Positions 43,001 to 51,537 of a stretch of 64,000 nt of DNA are shown in pieces (the first letter of the stretch is position 1; each line of letters begins with the position of its first letter). The position numbers and the translations under genes were made by a program. The stretch is from Alphaproteobacteria bacterium (GTDB lineage: Bacteria; Pseudomonadota; Alphaproteobacteria; Micavibrionales; UBA2020): NCBI GenBank assembly GCA_016794125.1, contig JAEUKT010000002.1, forward strand, positions 1,365,769 to 1,429,768, read 5' to 3'. The notes beneath the pieces are model-generated. The model saw only the letters and a list, made by a program, of their open reading frames with translations, was not told the DNA's origin and ran no database searches.

Positions 43001-45841
43001 ACGCAGGTGTCGCAGTCGCCGGTCGACATTCCCGCAGCCGGGCTGGACTATAAACTCGACAGCGCAGCGACGGGAAATTACGTGCTGACGCTGGCCGATG
43101 CCGACGGTTTGACACTGCACAAGGTCAATTATTCCATCGTCGGTGAAGGCAACATGATCGACCATGCGCGCAAGGACGCGGTCATCAGCGTGCGCCTCGA
43201 CCGTGAAAAATACGCGGCGGGCGACACGATCAACCTCAGCATCACATCGCCCTATACCGGCACGGGGCTGGTGACGATTGAAACGGATAAAGTTCAGGCG
43301 TTCAAATGGTTCAGGACGAAAACCACCAGCACGGTGCAGTCGATTACCCTGCCGAAAAACTTCACAGGCAAGGGTTTCGTGAACGTGCAATTCGTGCGCT
43401 CGCTTGATTCAAAGGAAATCTATACCACGCCGCTTGCCTATGCCGTGCAGCCGTTTTTGGTCGATACCGCGACCATCGACAGCCGCATCACGCTGGCGGT
43501 GCCGGAGCGTATCAAGCCGGGTGAAGACCTTGCGATCACCTACAGCACGAAATCCCCGTCGAAAATCATCGTCTATGCGGTGGACGAGGGTATTTTGCAG
43601 TATGCGCGGTATAAAACGCCCGATCCGCTGGATTTCTTCGTCAACCGCCGCGCGCTGCAGGTGGCGACCGCGCAGATCCTTGATTTGCTGATGCCGGAAT
43701 ATTCGTTGCTCCGTGCCGCAACGGGTGGCGACGGCGGCGGGCCCGATGGACGCAGCGTCAACCCCTTCAAGCGCAAGACCGAAGCCCCCGTGGCGTTCTG
43801 GTCGGGCGTGATCGATGCGGGCAAAACGCCGCAGGTGCTGCATTACAAAGTGCCGGATTATTTCAACGGCAACCTGCGCGTGATGGCGGTTGCGGTATCC
43901 GATACCGCGATGGGTGCTGCTTCGACCAAGGCATTCGTGAAGGGCGATGTGATTATATCGCCCAACGTGCCGGTGTTCGCAGCGCCCGGCGATACCTTCC
44001 GCGTCGGCCTCAGCCTTGCCAATAATCTGGCGGGTTCCGGCAAGGATGCGAAAATCAAGCTGGTCGTCAGCCCGTCCGAACATCTGGAGGTTGTCGAGGG
44101 CGCGGAAAGCGACGTGACTGTTGCCGAAAACGCCGAGGCCAAGACCGCTGTCATGGTGCGCGCGAAAGACGTTTTGGGTGGCGCGACATTGACATTTACG
44201 GCGACGCTGAACGGCGTGACGGCAAAATATGAAGCGACACTCAGTATCCGTCCGCCGCTGCCCAGTATGACCGCGCTGCAAAGCGGCTATGTGGAGAAAG
44301 GCGACAAGACCGTAGCGCAGGACCGCGACCTTTACAGGGAATTCGCGCATGCCGACGCATCGGTCTCGACGCTGCCGGTCAGCCTGATCCCCGGTTTGGC
44401 GCAATACCTCGACCGTTTCCCCTATGGCTGCACCGAACAGACGGTCAGCCGCGCTTTCCCCGCCGTGACGCTGTACGGGCAGAAAGATTTGGGCGGCGAC
44501 AATACGGTGGTGACGGAAAGCGTCGTCAACACCATGCGCCGGTTACGCGAATTGCAGAACAGCCGCGGCGGCTTCGGCTACTGGTGGTATGGCGGCGAGG
44601 CGAATGATTTCGTCAGCGTCTATGCGCTGGATTACATGACACGCGCCAAGGAAAAACATCTGCCCGTGCCGGATGCGACTTTCCGCGACGCGCAAAATTA
44701 TGTGCGCGACATGGTTAACGGCGCGCCCGCGTCGCTGGACGAAGCGCGCGTGCAGGCATACGGCATCTATATCCTGACGCGTGGCGGCATGCTGACGGCG
44801 AATTACCTGCCGCATCTGCTGCAATACCTTGACGCGAATTATAAGGCCGAATGGAAAAACGACCTGACGGCGGTTTATATCGCGGCTTCGTACCGCTTGA
44901 TGCAGCTGGTGCCGGAAGCAAACGCGCTGCTGTCGGAATTCACGCTGGGTGATCCGGTTTACTGGCGCGAACATGCGCGATATGAAAGCAACTGGATGTT
45001 CTATAACAGCCTGAACCGGTATGCGCAGTATATGTCGGTCGTGTCCGACCATTTCCCCGACATGCTGGGCAAGCTGGACCGCAATATCCTGTTCCGCATC
45101 GCCAATTTCATCGGGGAAGGCAGCTATAACACGCTGTCGTCGTCCTATGCGATCATGGCGTTCAGCGCCTATGGGCAGGCATCGACCGGCGCTGTCGGCA
45201 GCAACCTGACCATCAGCCAGAAAGGCGCGCAATTGCCGCTGACGGGCGAGGTGGTGAAGCGCGCGGAACTGGCGCTGGAAAAATCGGATGTCGCCTTTGC
45301 AGGCGGCGGCGATTACGGGCTGTTCTACCAGATCGCAACCGACGGCTATGACCGCGACGCGGCCAAAAACCCGATCGAGGACGGGTTGGAAATTTCCCGC
45401 ACCTATCTGGGCAAAGACCACAAACCTGTCGCCGATGTCGCGCTGGGCGATACGGTCGATGTCGTGATCCGCATGCGCGCGCATGACGACAAGACGCTGG
45501 ACAGCATGGCGCTGGTCGATCTGCTGCCGGGCGGTTTCGAGCTGGTGCCGCAAAGCATCGCCAAGCCCGTCGTCGCAAGCGAAGACGGCGAGGAAGAAGC
45601 GGAAACCGCAGCCCCGGATACGTCTTGGCTGGATGGTAACCTGTGGCAGACCGAAGCCGTCGATGCGCGCGATGACCGCGTGATCGCCTTCGGGTCGGTT
45701 GCGGCGGACGAAGTGGTGTATCACTACAGTATCAAGGCCGTGAACGCGGGCAGCTTTACCGTGCCGCCCGCATATATCGAATCCATGTATGACCGCGGCG
45801 TGAAGGCGCGCGGCGTGACGGGGGTTATCACGGTCAAATGA
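40052..45841 (+). CDS. Bacterial alpha-2-macroglobulin with thioester motif
   Basis: A 1929-residue exported protein that traps proteases. ATG 40052 has GGAG 8 bases upstream and starts a classical signal peptide (MKSTFQKFFAATLMAAFFALAAPALG), so the protein is probably soluble in the periplasm, not a lipoprotein. A frame start at 39992 would add 20 residues. Macroglobulin beta-domains fill the first 1100 residues (YRPGEQVHIGMVVKQGD marks MG3-type repeats); the bait region is not defined by sequence; the thioester motif YGCTEQT is near residue 1460, followed by the alpha-toroid and receptor-like domain. The stop overlaps the pbpC start (ATGA), the standard alpha-2-macroglobulin/PBP1C pairing. 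Confidence 0.95.
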   Translation: MKSTFQKFFAATLMAAFFALAAPALGDTPLPVTANKVEGPVTGQLQDAITLNIAYDGGIVTNTDSVAVRFCIPSVRLPRTCDTPDRKLHMGGKRQLTGIGIMPPVAGEWRWDGDYSLRFTPEKAWPAGESFRVAIDPAVFPKNVALKDTHFVIQAAALRADVGSIEFFQDFNNPDLRGVSTAIHFNTPVAAESVKTHLSYRMEELGEAAKPEDRKIISTIPNLPFEVKLSEDGLTANVTSPITTMPDKERFVVVDIAEGITAASGGRPLGAPDLSKSNPERRTGRVRIPSIYDYAELEGVQATIVQDDHYVPSQTLVIESNVPKTGDELAANLHIYQLPKDKPPAVKDGTPERDYSWSSASEVTDEILKASEDVKFTLDTRDAALVHGVKFDAVPGRWLLVRVSKGMKFKGGYVLGANHDDTVVAPEYTKEVKILSDGALMSLSGERKMSLYSLGASKIRFEVGRVLNDDIAHLVSQTGGSFQSPYFRNYNFGQENISEKFTKELDLSGADLRKPQFNAFSLAPYLKMPSGEKGAQPPKGKGLFFVTIKALAKDAEGREQEVSSDKRFILVSDLGIVVKTAADGSQDVFIQSIAKGIAVGDARVEVIGTNGVAVATVRTDAQGHAVIPPLKGLIDEKRPVAYIVRQGDDMAFMPYDSSDRSLDYSKFDTDGMSASDAGLRAYLFSDRGVYRPGEQVHIGMVVKQGDWAKDLTGVPLQLEITNPRGQVIDNPVVKLQASGAAEYSFSTRDTSPTGSYAARLYITNGGRTVDQLGSVNVRVEEFIPDTLKISTVFNKPAPKGWMTPDGLNAEVTLAHLYGAPAVDHRIKATLRVDPAGFSFKEYPDYAFFDAARTDASFDQSIGEAQTDADGRAVFELPLAQFGKSTYRLAFGAEGFAQDSGRSVFASGNVLVSALKYVVGVKTDGNIGYINKGEQRGIRLIAVDPQLAPVAVAGLTASVTQVTYVSTLIKNESGAYEYRSVAKETQVSQSPVDIPAAGLDYKLDSAATGNYVLTLADADGLTLHKVNYSIVGEGNMIDHARKDAVISVRLDREKYAAGDTINLSITSPYTGTGLVTIETDKVQAFKWFRTKTTSTVQSITLPKNFTGKGFVNVQFVRSLDSKEIYTTPLAYAVQPFLVDTATIDSRITLAVPERIKPGEDLAITYSTKSPSKIIVYAVDEGILQYARYKTPDPLDFFVNRRALQVATAQILDLLMPEYSLLRAATGGDGGGPDGRSVNPFKRKTEAPVAFWSGVIDAGKTPQVLHYKVPDYFNGNLRVMAVAVSDTAMGAASTKAFVKGDVIISPNVPVFAAPGDTFRVGLSLANNLAGSGKDAKIKLVVSPSEHLEVVEGAESDVTVAENAEAKTAVMVRAKDVLGGATLTFTATLNGVTAKYEATLSIRPPLPSMTALQSGYVEKGDKTVAQDRDLYREFAHADASVSTLPVSLIPGLAQYLDRFPYGCTEQTVSRAFPAVTLYGQKDLGGDNTVVTESVVNTMRRLRELQNSRGGFGYWWYGGEANDFVSVYALDYMTRAKEKHLPVPDATFRDAQNYVRDMVNGAPASLDEARVQAYGIYILTRGGMLTANYLPHLLQYLDANYKAEWKNDLTAVYIAASYRLMQLVPEANALLSEFTLGDPVYWREHARYESNWMFYNSLNRYAQYMSVVSDHFPDMLGKLDRNILFRIANFIGEGSYNTLSSSYAIMAFSAYGQASTGAVGSNLTISQKGAQLPLTGEVVKRAELALEKSDVAFAGGGDYGLFYQIATDGYDRDAAKNPIEDGLEISRTYLGKDHKPVADVALGDTVDVVIRMRAHDDKTLDSMALVDLLPGGFELVPQSIAKPVVASEDGEEEAETAAPDTSWLDGNLWQTEAVDARDDRVIAFGSVAADEVVYHYSIKAVNAGSFTVPPAYIESMYDRGVKARGVTGVITVK

Positions 45842-48141
45842 AGCGGGTAAGGCGGCGCATTTTCATTGCCTGTGTGCTGGCGCTGCTGGTGCCGGCTGCG
45901 CTGTTCCTGGCATGGAAACCGCCGCTGCTGGAGGGCACGGGTTTTTCCCGCGCCGTGTTCGCGCGCGACGGGCAATTGCTGCGCCTGACGCTGGCGGGGG
46001 ATCAGGCCTACCGGCTGTTCACGCCGCTATCCGATATTCCCCCGCAGATGAAGGAAGCGGTGCTGCTGCACGAAGACCGCCATTTTTACAGCCATCTCGG
46101 CATCAATCCTGTTTCCATGCTGCGCGCGTTTTTCCAGACCTATGTCGCGGGCGGGCGGCGGCTGGGCGCATCGACGCTGTCCATGCAGCTGGCGCGCATC
46201 AAATACGGCATCAACAGCCGCCGCGTGGGCGGCAAGCTGTGGCAGATCGCGCGCGCCATGCAGCTGGAAATGCATTACAGCAAGGATGAATTATTCGAGG
46301 CCTACCTGAACCTTGCGCCATACGGTTACAACATCAACGGCATTGGTGCGGCGAGCTTTATTTATTTCCACAAACAGCCGCGCGATCTGACACTGCCCGA
46401 GGCGCTGACGCTGGCCGTGCTGCCGCAAAGCCCCGCCCGCCGCGCGCCGGAGCGTGGCCAGCCGGTCAAGGCGGCGCTGAACGACGCCCGCAACCGCCTG
46501 TTCGCCAGATGGGTGGCGGAACATCCCGAAGACGCGTCGCGCAGAATATTCTTCGCCCTGCCGTTGACCGTTTACGGCACGCGCGACCTGCCGTTCGATG
46601 CGCCGCATCTGGCGCAGGACCTGCTGGAGTCAACCGATGCGCGGCGCGTGACATCGACGATCAATATCAATATCCAGCGGCTGGCGGAAAAGGTGCTGCG
46701 CCAATATGTGCGCGACCGCCGCGACACAGGGTTGCAGAACGCCAGCATGATTTTGGTGAACACCCAGACGATGGAGGTGGAAAGCCTGGTCGGATCATCC
46801 GATTTCCACGACGCGCAGATCGAGGGGCAGGTGGACGGCACGCGCGCGCGCCGGTCGCCGGGATCGACGCTGAAGCCGTTCATTTATGCGCTGGGGCTGC
46901 AGCAGGGCGTGATACACCCCGCCAGCATCCTGGGCGACGCGCCCGCCAGTTACGGCAGTTATACGCCCGACAATTTCGAACGCGATTTCCGGGGACCGAT
47001 CAGCGCGCGCAACGCGCTGCGCTTCAGCCGCAACATTCCGGCAATACGGCTGGCGGCGCAGCTGAAATCGCCCGACCTGTACGAATTCTTGAAACAATCG
47101 GGCATCGCGCAGCTGCGCGACCGTAAAACATACGGCCTGTCGATCGTGCTGGGCGGGGCGGAGGTGACACCGCGCGAGCTGGTGTCGCTCTATGCCATGC
47201 TGGCAAATGACGGTGTTGAAAAGCCGCTGGCGTTCACGCGTGACGCGCAAAAGCCCGAAGGTAAGACATTGCTGAGCCCCGAAGCGGCCTTCATGACACT
47301 TGATATGATGGCCGATACGCCGCGCCCCTATGCCATGCAGGACCCGCTGAAGGTATATTGGAAGACCGGCACATCGAACGGATTCCGCGACGCATGGACG
47401 GCGGGCGTGTTCGGGCATTATGCGATGGTCGTATGGGTCGGAAATTTCAGCGGCAAAAGCAACCCCGCGCTGGTGGGCCTGCATGCCGCAGCGCCGCTGT
47501 TTTTCGCGCTGGCCGATGCGGTGCAGGGCATCGCGCCGCAGCGCGACCTGATCGCGGCCAAGGCCGCGCACCTGAATTTGCGCAAGACTCCGATCTGCGC
47601 CACCACCGGCGACCTGTCGCTGGATGACTGCCCTGCGCGCGCCAGTACATGGTTTATCCCGGGCGTGTCGCCGATTGCGCGCAACGATGTGTACCGCAAA
47701 ATCCTGGTGGATACCGAAACGGGCAAGCGCGCCTGCCGCATGACGCCGACCACCGTGTGGCGCACCTATGAAGTCTGGCCGAGCGATTTGTCGCAGGCGC
47801 TGCAGCGCGCGGGCATCAATAAACAGCCGCTGCCGCCGATGGGCGATGATTGCGATGCGGCGCAAGCGGCGGAGGGGCAGGCGCCCGTGATATTGTCGCC
47901 GCAGCCGAAGATCGAATATCACGCGCGCATCGACGATACGGCGGAGGCGGTGACGTTTACCGCCAGCGTCGATGGCGATGTGCGGGGCGTCAGCTGGTTC
48001 GTGGGGAATACCTTTATCGGGCAGGCCGCAGCCGGTGCCCCGCTGTTCTGGCGCCCGCAGCCCGGCACATATAATGTGCGCGCGATTGACGACCGCGGGC
48101 GCAGCGGTACGACCGTCATGAAGGTTTCGCTGGCGCAATAG
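45838..48141 (+). CDS. pbpC: Penicillin-binding protein 1C
   Basis: A 767-residue inner membrane protein with one N-terminal anchor, acting in the periplasm on peptidoglycan. The glycosyltransferase domain has Glu near 78 in LLHEDRHFYSHLGINP and ASTLSMQLARI; the transpeptidase domain has Ser343 in SPGSTLKPF, SRN near 397 and KTG at 509 (WKTGTSNGFRDAW). The C-terminal BiPBP domain (VTFTASVDGDVRGVSWFVG) is present. Always associated with alpha-2-macroglobulin, it is thought to repair walls breached by attackers. Confidence 0.96.
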   Translation: MKRVRRRIFIACVLALLVPAALFLAWKPPLLEGTGFSRAVFARDGQLLRLTLAGDQAYRLFTPLSDIPPQMKEAVLLHEDRHFYSHLGINPVSMLRAFFQTYVAGGRRLGASTLSMQLARIKYGINSRRVGGKLWQIARAMQLEMHYSKDELFEAYLNLAPYGYNINGIGAASFIYFHKQPRDLTLPEALTLAVLPQSPARRAPERGQPVKAALNDARNRLFARWVAEHPEDASRRIFFALPLTVYGTRDLPFDAPHLAQDLLESTDARRVTSTININIQRLAEKVLRQYVRDRRDTGLQNASMILVNTQTMEVESLVGSSDFHDAQIEGQVDGTRARRSPGSTLKPFIYALGLQQGVIHPASILGDAPASYGSYTPDNFERDFRGPISARNALRFSRNIPAIRLAAQLKSPDLYEFLKQSGIAQLRDRKTYGLSIVLGGAEVTPRELVSLYAMLANDGVEKPLAFTRDAQKPEGKTLLSPEAAFMTLDMMADTPRPYAMQDPLKVYWKTGTSNGFRDAWTAGVFGHYAMVVWVGNFSGKSNPALVGLHAAAPLFFALADAVQGIAPQRDLIAAKAAHLNLRKTPICATTGDLSLDDCPARASTWFIPGVSPIARNDVYRKILVDTETGKRACRMTPTTVWRTYEVWPSDLSQALQRAGINKQPLPPMGDDCDAAQAAEGQAPVILSPQPKIEYHARIDDTAEAVTFTASVDGDVRGVSWFVGNTFIGQAAAGAPLFWRPQPGTYNVRAIDDRGRSGTTVMKVSLAQ

Positions 48142-48189
48142 ACAGCCTGTAAATCATTGAAAAACAATGTAGATACGACCGACCAAAAA

Positions 48190-48240
48190 TACGGCAGTTG
48201 CCGTAATCGGCGGTTACGGGTATATTAACACTATATTAAC
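48190..48240 (+). promoter_or_regulatory. Promoter with overlapping palindromic operator
   Basis: TTGCCG (48198-48203), a 17-base spacer and TATATT (48221-48226) make a good sigma-70-type promoter. Over the -35 lies the palindrome TACGGCA-GT-TGCCGTA (48190-48205), and CCGTAA-N7-TTACGG (48201-48219) follows, giving three TACGG half-sites in alternating orientation. TATATTAAC is repeated at 48221 and 48232. It drives the gene at 48257. Confidence 0.6.
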
Positions 48241-48256
48241 CATTCGGGACGGGACG

Positions 48257-48583
48257 ATGAAGGATCGCAGCAACAGCCGCAAACTGACAGACATCCTGCT
48301 GGATGATGCGCAGACGCTGTTCATGACATCCGCGCCGATCATCCGTTACCCGATCGCGGCGGCGCTGGCGGCTGTGTCCGGTTACATGTTCCTGCATTCC
48401 CCGCCTTTTGAAATGTCTTACGCGCTGGCCTATGCGATGATCGCGGCGGTCTATGCGTGGGAATTGTCGGCGGGACTGCTGCTGATGGCCGTGATCTTCG
48501 GCATCTTCAAATTCCTTGCATCCCTGCCGCTGATCGCCGCGATTATCGTGGTGGTTGTCGTCGCCGTGTTTATCGGCTTTTAA
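48257..48583 (+). CDS. Small membrane protein of unknown function
   Basis: A 108-residue protein with a soluble start (MKDRSNSRKLTDILLDDAQTLF) and three to four hydrophobic segments, the last very Val/Ile-rich (ASLPLIAAIIVVVVVAVFIGF). No family recognised. It has its own promoter with a palindromic operator and lies after pbpC with a 115-base gap; its end overlaps the phosphoesterase end by 4 bases. The elaborate control region suggests a regulated, perhaps stress-related, role. Confidence 0.7.
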   Translation: MKDRSNSRKLTDILLDDAQTLFMTSAPIIRYPIAAALAAVSGYMFLHSPPFEMSYALAYAMIAAVYAWELSAGLLLMAVIFGIFKFLASLPLIAAIIVVVVVAVFIGF

Positions 48584-49350
48584 CCCACATTCACCGGCGC
48601 GCCCTGCGGATCGAAGGTCAGCGCACATTCATACGCGCCGTTCTTCACATAGCCCAGCTGGTTCGACATGATCTGCGTGCGGCCGATTTTCTGGCGGTCG
48701 CATTCATGCGTGTGGCCGTAAAACCAGAAATCGGGCTGGTATTTATCGATAACGGGCAGCATGTCGAATGAATTGAAACCCGGGGTGAGGGGGCTGCCCT
48801 TGTAAATCGTATCGGGCGGCTCGCAGGGCGCGTGATGCGTGATGACGATGCGCGGGCCGGTAACGGGCGTTTCCAGCCATTGCAGCAGCTTCGCCTTGAA
48901 CGCTGCATGCAGCGGCAGCGTATCGGCGGGCGTCAGCAGCTGGCCGTCGTCGCGGGTGATCAGCTTGTAGTCATTCATGCGCCCCGCCGCAACCGCCATT
49001 GATTCCGCGTTTGCGCCGTTGAAATCGGTCCACATCGTGCCGCCGAAGAAATTCACGCCCGCAATCGTGATGGCTTCGTCGCGCAGCAACCTTACATTCG
49101 GCAGGTTTTTCGCAAGCCAGAGCTGGAAACCGTCGATCAGCGGCAGCATCGACTTGCCTTCGTAATATTCGTGGTTGCCCGCCACATACAGCACAGGCCG
49201 CTGCCAGCCGTTCAGGAAGACAGCCAGAGGTTCGGGCTGGCGCATGTTCAGGATATCGCCCGACAGGATCATCAGGTCGGCATCCGATTGCGGCGCAGTC
49301 AGGTCTTTGGCGTATTCAAGATGGATGTCGCTGAAGCTGATGATTTTCAT
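48580..49350 (-). CDS. Calcineurin-like metallophosphoesterase
   Basis: A 256-residue cytoplasmic hydrolase with all five metal-binding motifs: FSDIHLE, LSGDIL, VAGNHEYY, ITHHAP and YGHTHEC. Substrate unknown; the family ranges from nucleotidases to nucleases. Its start overlaps the serpin stop (ATGA), so it is the second gene of a serpin-phosphoesterase pair. Confidence 0.9.
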   Translation of the reverse strand: MKIISFSDIHLEYAKDLTAPQSDADLMILSGDILNMRQPEPLAVFLNGWQRPVLYVAGNHEYYEGKSMLPLIDGFQLWLAKNLPNVRLLRDEAITIAGVNFFGGTMWTDFNGANAESMAVAAGRMNDYKLITRDDGQLLTPADTLPLHAAFKAKLLQWLETPVTGPRIVITHHAPCEPPDTIYKGSPLTPGFNSFDMLPVIDKYQPDFWFYGHTHECDRQKIGRTQIMSNQLGYVKNGAYECALTFDPQGAPVNVG

Positions 49351-50609
49351 TGCGGTGTCATTTCATTGTTGGGTTTGTTGACCGCGCCGATAAACAGCAC
49401 CGTGCCGGTCTGCACATCCTGCAGCGCGAAGACGAAGGAGCGGTCGAATTTGATATTGACGGTCTTGGGCGGATCCATCGGCATGGCGGAGCCCGCCATC
49501 GTCATGGTGGTGACGGCGGCGGCTTCCGATCCTTCTTCGTCCGTCTTGAACACGATGTCGTGCGACACGCTGCTGATGAACAGCGGCTGCGACTTCGCAT
49601 CGACCATATGGCGGAAATCGGCCACGCCGGTGAAGGCGGTCTTGATGCCCATGTTTTGCAGCACGGGCACAAGGTCGTGATGCTGCTTGATGTCGATATG
49701 CGGCAGTTCGACCGTGCCAAGCGCGCGTTCGTATTGCGCATCGTTCAGCCAGACGGGCAGCATCATATCGCCCTGCGTCGCCAGAAAATCGCGCGCGGAA
49801 ACCTTGGCATCGTTCGGGCGCAGCAGGACAAGGCGCATCGTTTGCGAATCTTCCGTGCCATAGGTGAGGGAGACCGCTTCATACGCTTCGTTCGACATGG
49901 CGCGGATATCGCCTACATGGTTGTATTCCTGATGCATCATCGGCGTCTTGAATTTTGCGCCGCCATCGGCGGTGAAGGTTTTTTCTTCGGTCAGTTTTTT
50001 GTCGAACGGCATGACCCATTTGCCCTTGAAATAGAGCGCGCTTGCCAGCACCATCGCGTCGTCGGGGTTCAGCTGCTGGATGACCTTGGTAATCAGGCCT
50101 TTTGTGTTGTCGGACGCCCATGTGTTGATCTTGCCGACGACGGCTGAACCGGCGAAATCCTCGCTGCTGATTTCCGCATTGAAATTCGCCTTCGCGCCGC
50201 TGGTGTAATCGGCCGACAGCGTGGCGGCGTTTTTATTGACCCAGATGCCGTTTGCAGTCAGCAGATCGACATGTCCCTTGTTCGCGTTCAGGATGGTGTC
50301 GTTCAATTGCTTCAGGCGCGGGCTTGCGTCCTTGGCGATATCGGCGTTCTGGAACAGCGCGGCAGAGAATTCATCATGCGTCGCGCCCGCAGCGCCGGAT
50401 GCCGCCAGCGCCATGTTGGTATAGATGTTGTAGGGCGACAGGATCATGTTGTCGGATTTGTCTTCCTGCCTGGCAATCGCCGACTGCGCCATTTTCAGCG
50501 TCACGATATTGGCGTTCAGTTCGCCGCCCGCCGGAATGGCCAGCACAAGCGCATGCGCGGCGGTGGCGGTCGCCAGCAATGCTGCGGCGGCGGTGATAAA
50601 TTTTTTCAT
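49347..50609 (-). CDS. Bacterial serpin (serine protease inhibitor), exported
   Basis: A 420-residue serpin with signal peptide MKKFITAAAALLATATAAHA, so it acts in the periplasm or outside. Family landmarks: SPYNIYTNMALAASGAAGATHDEF near the N-terminus, ALYFKGKWVMPFD, and the C-terminal FDRSFVFALQDVQTGTVLFIGAV. The reactive-loop hinge at 358-366 is EEGSEAAAV, the small-residue pattern of inhibitory serpins. The loop from there to PPKTVNI is about six residues longer than in alpha-1-antitrypsin, so the cleavage residue is uncertain (Ser375 by simple counting, or a Met nearby). Serpins are uncommon in this bacterial group. Confidence 0.92.
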   Translation of the reverse strand: MKKFITAAAALLATATAAHALVLAIPAGGELNANIVTLKMAQSAIARQEDKSDNMILSPYNIYTNMALAASGAAGATHDEFSAALFQNADIAKDASPRLKQLNDTILNANKGHVDLLTANGIWVNKNAATLSADYTSGAKANFNAEISSEDFAGSAVVGKINTWASDNTKGLITKVIQQLNPDDAMVLASALYFKGKWVMPFDKKLTEEKTFTADGGAKFKTPMMHQEYNHVGDIRAMSNEAYEAVSLTYGTEDSQTMRLVLLRPNDAKVSARDFLATQGDMMLPVWLNDAQYERALGTVELPHIDIKQHHDLVPVLQNMGIKTAFTGVADFRHMVDAKSQPLFISSVSHDIVFKTDEEGSEAAAVTTMTMAGSAMPMDPPKTVNIKFDRSFVFALQDVQTGTVLFIGAVNKPNNEMTPQ

Positions 50610-50627
50610 GGCGTAATTTTCCCTTCA

Positions 50628-50648
50628 ATAATCCTATGCGGGGATTAT
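50628..50648. promoter_or_regulatory. Inverted repeat upstream of the serpin gene
   Basis: ATAATCC-tatgcgg-GGATTAT, seven perfect pairs, lies 19-39 bases before the serpin ATG, between it and the cinA-like stop. It may be an operator or an mRNA hairpin; no U-tract follows on the transcribed strand. Confidence 0.4.
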
Positions 50649-50685
50649 CGGCGGTTTGACCCGGATGTGCAACAGGGCAGTGCCG

Positions 50686-51450
50686 TCAGATAAACGGCTC
50701 TTCGCCCATCTTGCGCAGCAGTTCCTTCACCTTGGCCGCGGCGTTATGCACCATGTCGTCGTCTGTGCCGCGCACCACGATGCTGAGGCTGGGGGTCTGG
50801 TACATATGCGGATAGCTGCCGATTTCGATATCGGGGAAATTTTTCTGGATCTTGCCCAGTTCGTCGCCGATATCGCCTTCTTTCTGGTTGCATTCGATGG
50901 TCAGACTGAACAGCTGCGGGCCGCCCTCGATCATCGTTTCCACATGGTTGAACATCGCCTGCATGATTTTCGGCACGCCCGCCATCACAAACACGTTGCC
51001 GATCTGGAAACCGGGCGCGGCGCTGACGGGGTTGTCGATCAATACCGAACCGGCGGGCAGCGTCGCCATGCGCAGGCGCGCCTCGTTCACTTCGGTGCCG
51101 CTGTTTCTGTAGTAGTCTTCCAGCCGCTTTTTCGCTTCGGGCGCGACCATATGGTCCACGCCAAACGCCTTCGCCATGCAGTCGGAGGTAATGTCGTCAT
51201 GCGTGGGGCCGATGCCGCCGGTCGAGAATACATAGGTGTATTTTTTGCGCAGTGCGTTCACGGCGCCGATAATTTCCTCGGCCACATCCGGCACGATGCG
51301 CACTTCCTGCAGGCGGACACCGCGCTGCACCAGACGCTTGGCGATAAAGTGGATATTGGCGTCCTGCGTGTTGCCGCTCAGGATTTCCGATCCGATGACA
51401 AGGATCGCGGCGGTGGGGGCGGGTTCGTTTTCAAGCTCTGCATCGGTCAT
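50686..51450 (-). CDS. CinA-type molybdopterin-binding (MoaB/Mog fold) protein
   Basis: A 254-residue protein with the N-terminal half of CinA only: AAILVIGSEILSGNTQDANIHFIAKRL, STGGIGPTHDDITSD and FVMAGVPKIM. The nicotinamide-nucleotide deamidase domain (PncC) of full CinA is absent. Such short forms are common in alphaproteobacteria and may act on oxidised or ADP-ribosyl nucleotides; the substrate cannot be read. It is the first gene ahead of the serpin, 76 bases apart. Confidence 0.9.
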   Translation of the reverse strand: MTDAELENEPAPTAAILVIGSEILSGNTQDANIHFIAKRLVQRGVRLQEVRIVPDVAEEIIGAVNALRKKYTYVFSTGGIGPTHDDITSDCMAKAFGVDHMVAPEAKKRLEDYYRNSGTEVNEARLRMATLPAGSVLIDNPVSAAPGFQIGNVFVMAGVPKIMQAMFNHVETMIEGGPQLFSLTIECNQKEGDIGDELGKIQKNFPDIEIGSYPHMYQTPSLSIVVRGTDDDMVHNAAAKVKELLRKMGEEPFI

Positions 51451-51537
51451 TTTTACACTCCATTTTCACAATCCTTAACAGATATGGCGGCATAAAGGGG
51501 GGTACGAATATCCGCAAAACACATTTCCCTTGTTTTT

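Noticed and set aside
40703-43390. 895-codon minus-strand frame opposite alpha-2-macroglobulin
   Set aside because: His/Arg-rich shadow of a G+C-rich gene with no domain; the plus strand shows a continuous macroglobulin.
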